Shown: piece after piece, positions 14,703-15,427 of the stretch
Position numbering within the stretch: the stretch's first letter is position 1
How the letters are laid out: each line of letters opens with the position of its first letter
NCBI GenBank assembly: GCA_947371775.1
Contig: CANBQX010000033.1
Span: 1 to 15,427 of the forward strand
Length of the DNA: 15,427 nucleotides
Direction: 5' to 3'
From: Comamonadaceae bacterium
GTDB lineage: Bacteria; Pseudomonadota; Gammaproteobacteria; Burkholderiales; Burkholderiaceae_C
Notes under the pieces: model-generated
The model's database searches: none
The model's input: the letters and a program-made list of their open reading frames with translations, nothing else
What the model was told of the DNA's origin: nothing
Position numbers and translations under genes: made by a program

Positions 14703-15427
14703 ATGACTACCAACAAATTGATCCTGGACTACATCTACCAGCACGAAAAAGAGCGCGCCAACAAAGTGTTCTTGACCCAACCACTGGGCAACGGCCAAGT
14801 GGCCGATTACACCTGGGCCCAGACCCTGGACCAGTCGCGCCGCATGGCCACCCACCTGCAAGGCCTGGGCTATGCGCCGGGTGCGCGCATCGGCATCTTG
14901 TCCAAGAATTGCGCCCATTTCTTCATGGCCGAGCTCGCCATCTGGATGGCGGGCTACACCACGGTGGCGATTTTTCCGACCGAGGCCGCAGGCACCATCC
15001 GCTATGTGCTGGAGCACAGCGAGGCCAGCCTGTTGTTTGTGGGCAAGCTCGACACCTGGCCTGAGCAAGAGCCGGGCGTGCCTGAGCACATGCCCCGCAT
15101 TGCCTTCCCCTTGGCGCCCGCCACCCCTTACGAGACCTGGGACGCCATTACCACACGCACGGCGCCTGTCGCCGGTTTCCCCCAGCGCGCAGGCACCGAT
15201 CTGGCCATGCTGATTTACACCTCCGGATCCACCGGGCAGCCCAAGGGCGTGATGCACAGCTTTGAGCGCATCACCTCGGCCTGCGAATACTCGGTCGGCC
15301 TGAACATGGGCGGCGTCGATGCGTCCGCCGGTCAGGAATTCCGTGTCTTGTCGTATCTGCCTTTGGCCCACGTGTTTGAGCGCGCGGTCATTGAGTGCAA
15401 CTCCCTGGTCGTGGGCCGTGTGCATGT
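14703..15427 (+). CDS. AMP-dependent acyl-CoA synthetase (long-chain type), 5' part
   Basis: The frame is open from ATG 14703 to the window edge, giving the first 241 residues of an adenylate-forming ligase; the remainder is cut off by the window, not by a stop codon. The phosphate-binding signature YTSGSTGQPKG (172-182) is intact, followed by LSYLPLAHVFERAV, the A4-like segment of long-chain acyl-CoA synthetases (usual length about 550-650 residues). Such enzymes activate a fatty acid with ATP to acyl-AMP and then acyl-CoA, often at the membrane. The gap to the preceding SDR is 55 bases with only a weak ribosome site (GAGAC near 14693-14697). Position after fadH and the SDR supports a fatty-acid or related acyl substrate; chain length cannot be read from this part. 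Confidence 0.88.
   Translation, partial: MTTNKLILDYIYQHEKERANKVFLTQPLGNGQVADYTWAQTLDQSRRMATHLQGLGYAPGARIGILSKNCAHFFMAELAIWMAGYTTVAIFPTEAAGTIRYVLEHSEASLLFVGKLDTWPEQEPGVPEHMPRIAFPLAPATPYETWDAITTRTAPVAGFPQRAGTDLAMLIYTSGSTGQPKGVMHSFERITSACEYSVGLNMGGVDASAGQEFRVLSYLPLAHVFERAVIECNSLVVGRVH

Noticed and set aside
14703..15427. Acyl-CoA synthetase as a broken gene
   Set aside because: The frame is open to the window edge and the ATP motif is intact; it is cut by the window only.
1..15427. CRISPR array, tRNA, insertion sequence, attachment site or defence island
   Set aside because: I saw no regularly spaced repeats, tRNA-like cloverleaf, transposase or integrase frame, or terminal inverted repeats; the window is filled with metabolic and housekeeping genes.

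Overview
The window is dense, GC-rich bacterial chromosome with short gaps and no stretch over 300 bases without a gene. Protein style (AhpC, AhpF, FadH, TctA/TctB, RbgA, lone GspE-type ATPase) and gene order suggest a betaproteobacterium of the Burkholderiales, most likely Comamonadaceae (Rhodoferax/Polaromonas-like). This is inferred from protein resemblance, not from a marker gene. I see no rRNA, tRNA, insertion sequence, phage gene, toxin-antitoxin pair or CRISPR array. It reads as ordinary core and accessory metabolism, not a defence or mobile island.

Layout. (1) 34-2612: a spermidine-synthase-like methyltransferase-fold protein coupled by an ATGA overlap to a complete GspE/PilB-family secretion ATPase. 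(2) 2613-4987: a peroxide-defence unit, ahpC then ahpF. It is preceded by a good candidate OxyR site with a matching -10 box, and the two genes are separated by two tandem hairpins, the second a classical intrinsic terminator. (3) 4996-5856, minus strand: a Nudix hydrolase converging on ahpF, with only 8 bases between the stop codons. (4) 5966-6874: an SDR resembling the (3R)-hydroxyacyl-CoA dehydrogenase domain of multifunctional enzyme 2. (5) 6977-8500: gshA, the first enzyme of glutathione synthesis. (6) 8565-9551: rbgA/ylqF, a circularly permuted ribosome-assembly GTPase. (7) 9654-11572: tctB-tctA, the membrane half of a tripartite tricarboxylate-type transporter. It has no binding-protein gene beside it, its TctA signature motifs are altered, and it ends in a strong terminator. 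(8) 11759 to the window end: fadH (2,4-dienoyl-CoA reductase), an RhlG-like SDR and a truncated acyl-CoA synthetase, probably one acyl-CoA operon.

Two functional themes recur: thiol/peroxide homeostasis (ahpCF, gshA) and acyl-CoA metabolism (MFE2-like SDR, fadH, SDR, AMP-forming ligase, perhaps the Nudix enzyme). I found no clearly new multi-gene system. The best leads are the regulatory architecture around ahpC-ahpF, the TctA homologue with both conserved proline motifs changed, the stranded GspE ATPase with its methyltransferase-fold partner, and a perfect 12-base palindrome in the fadH leader.
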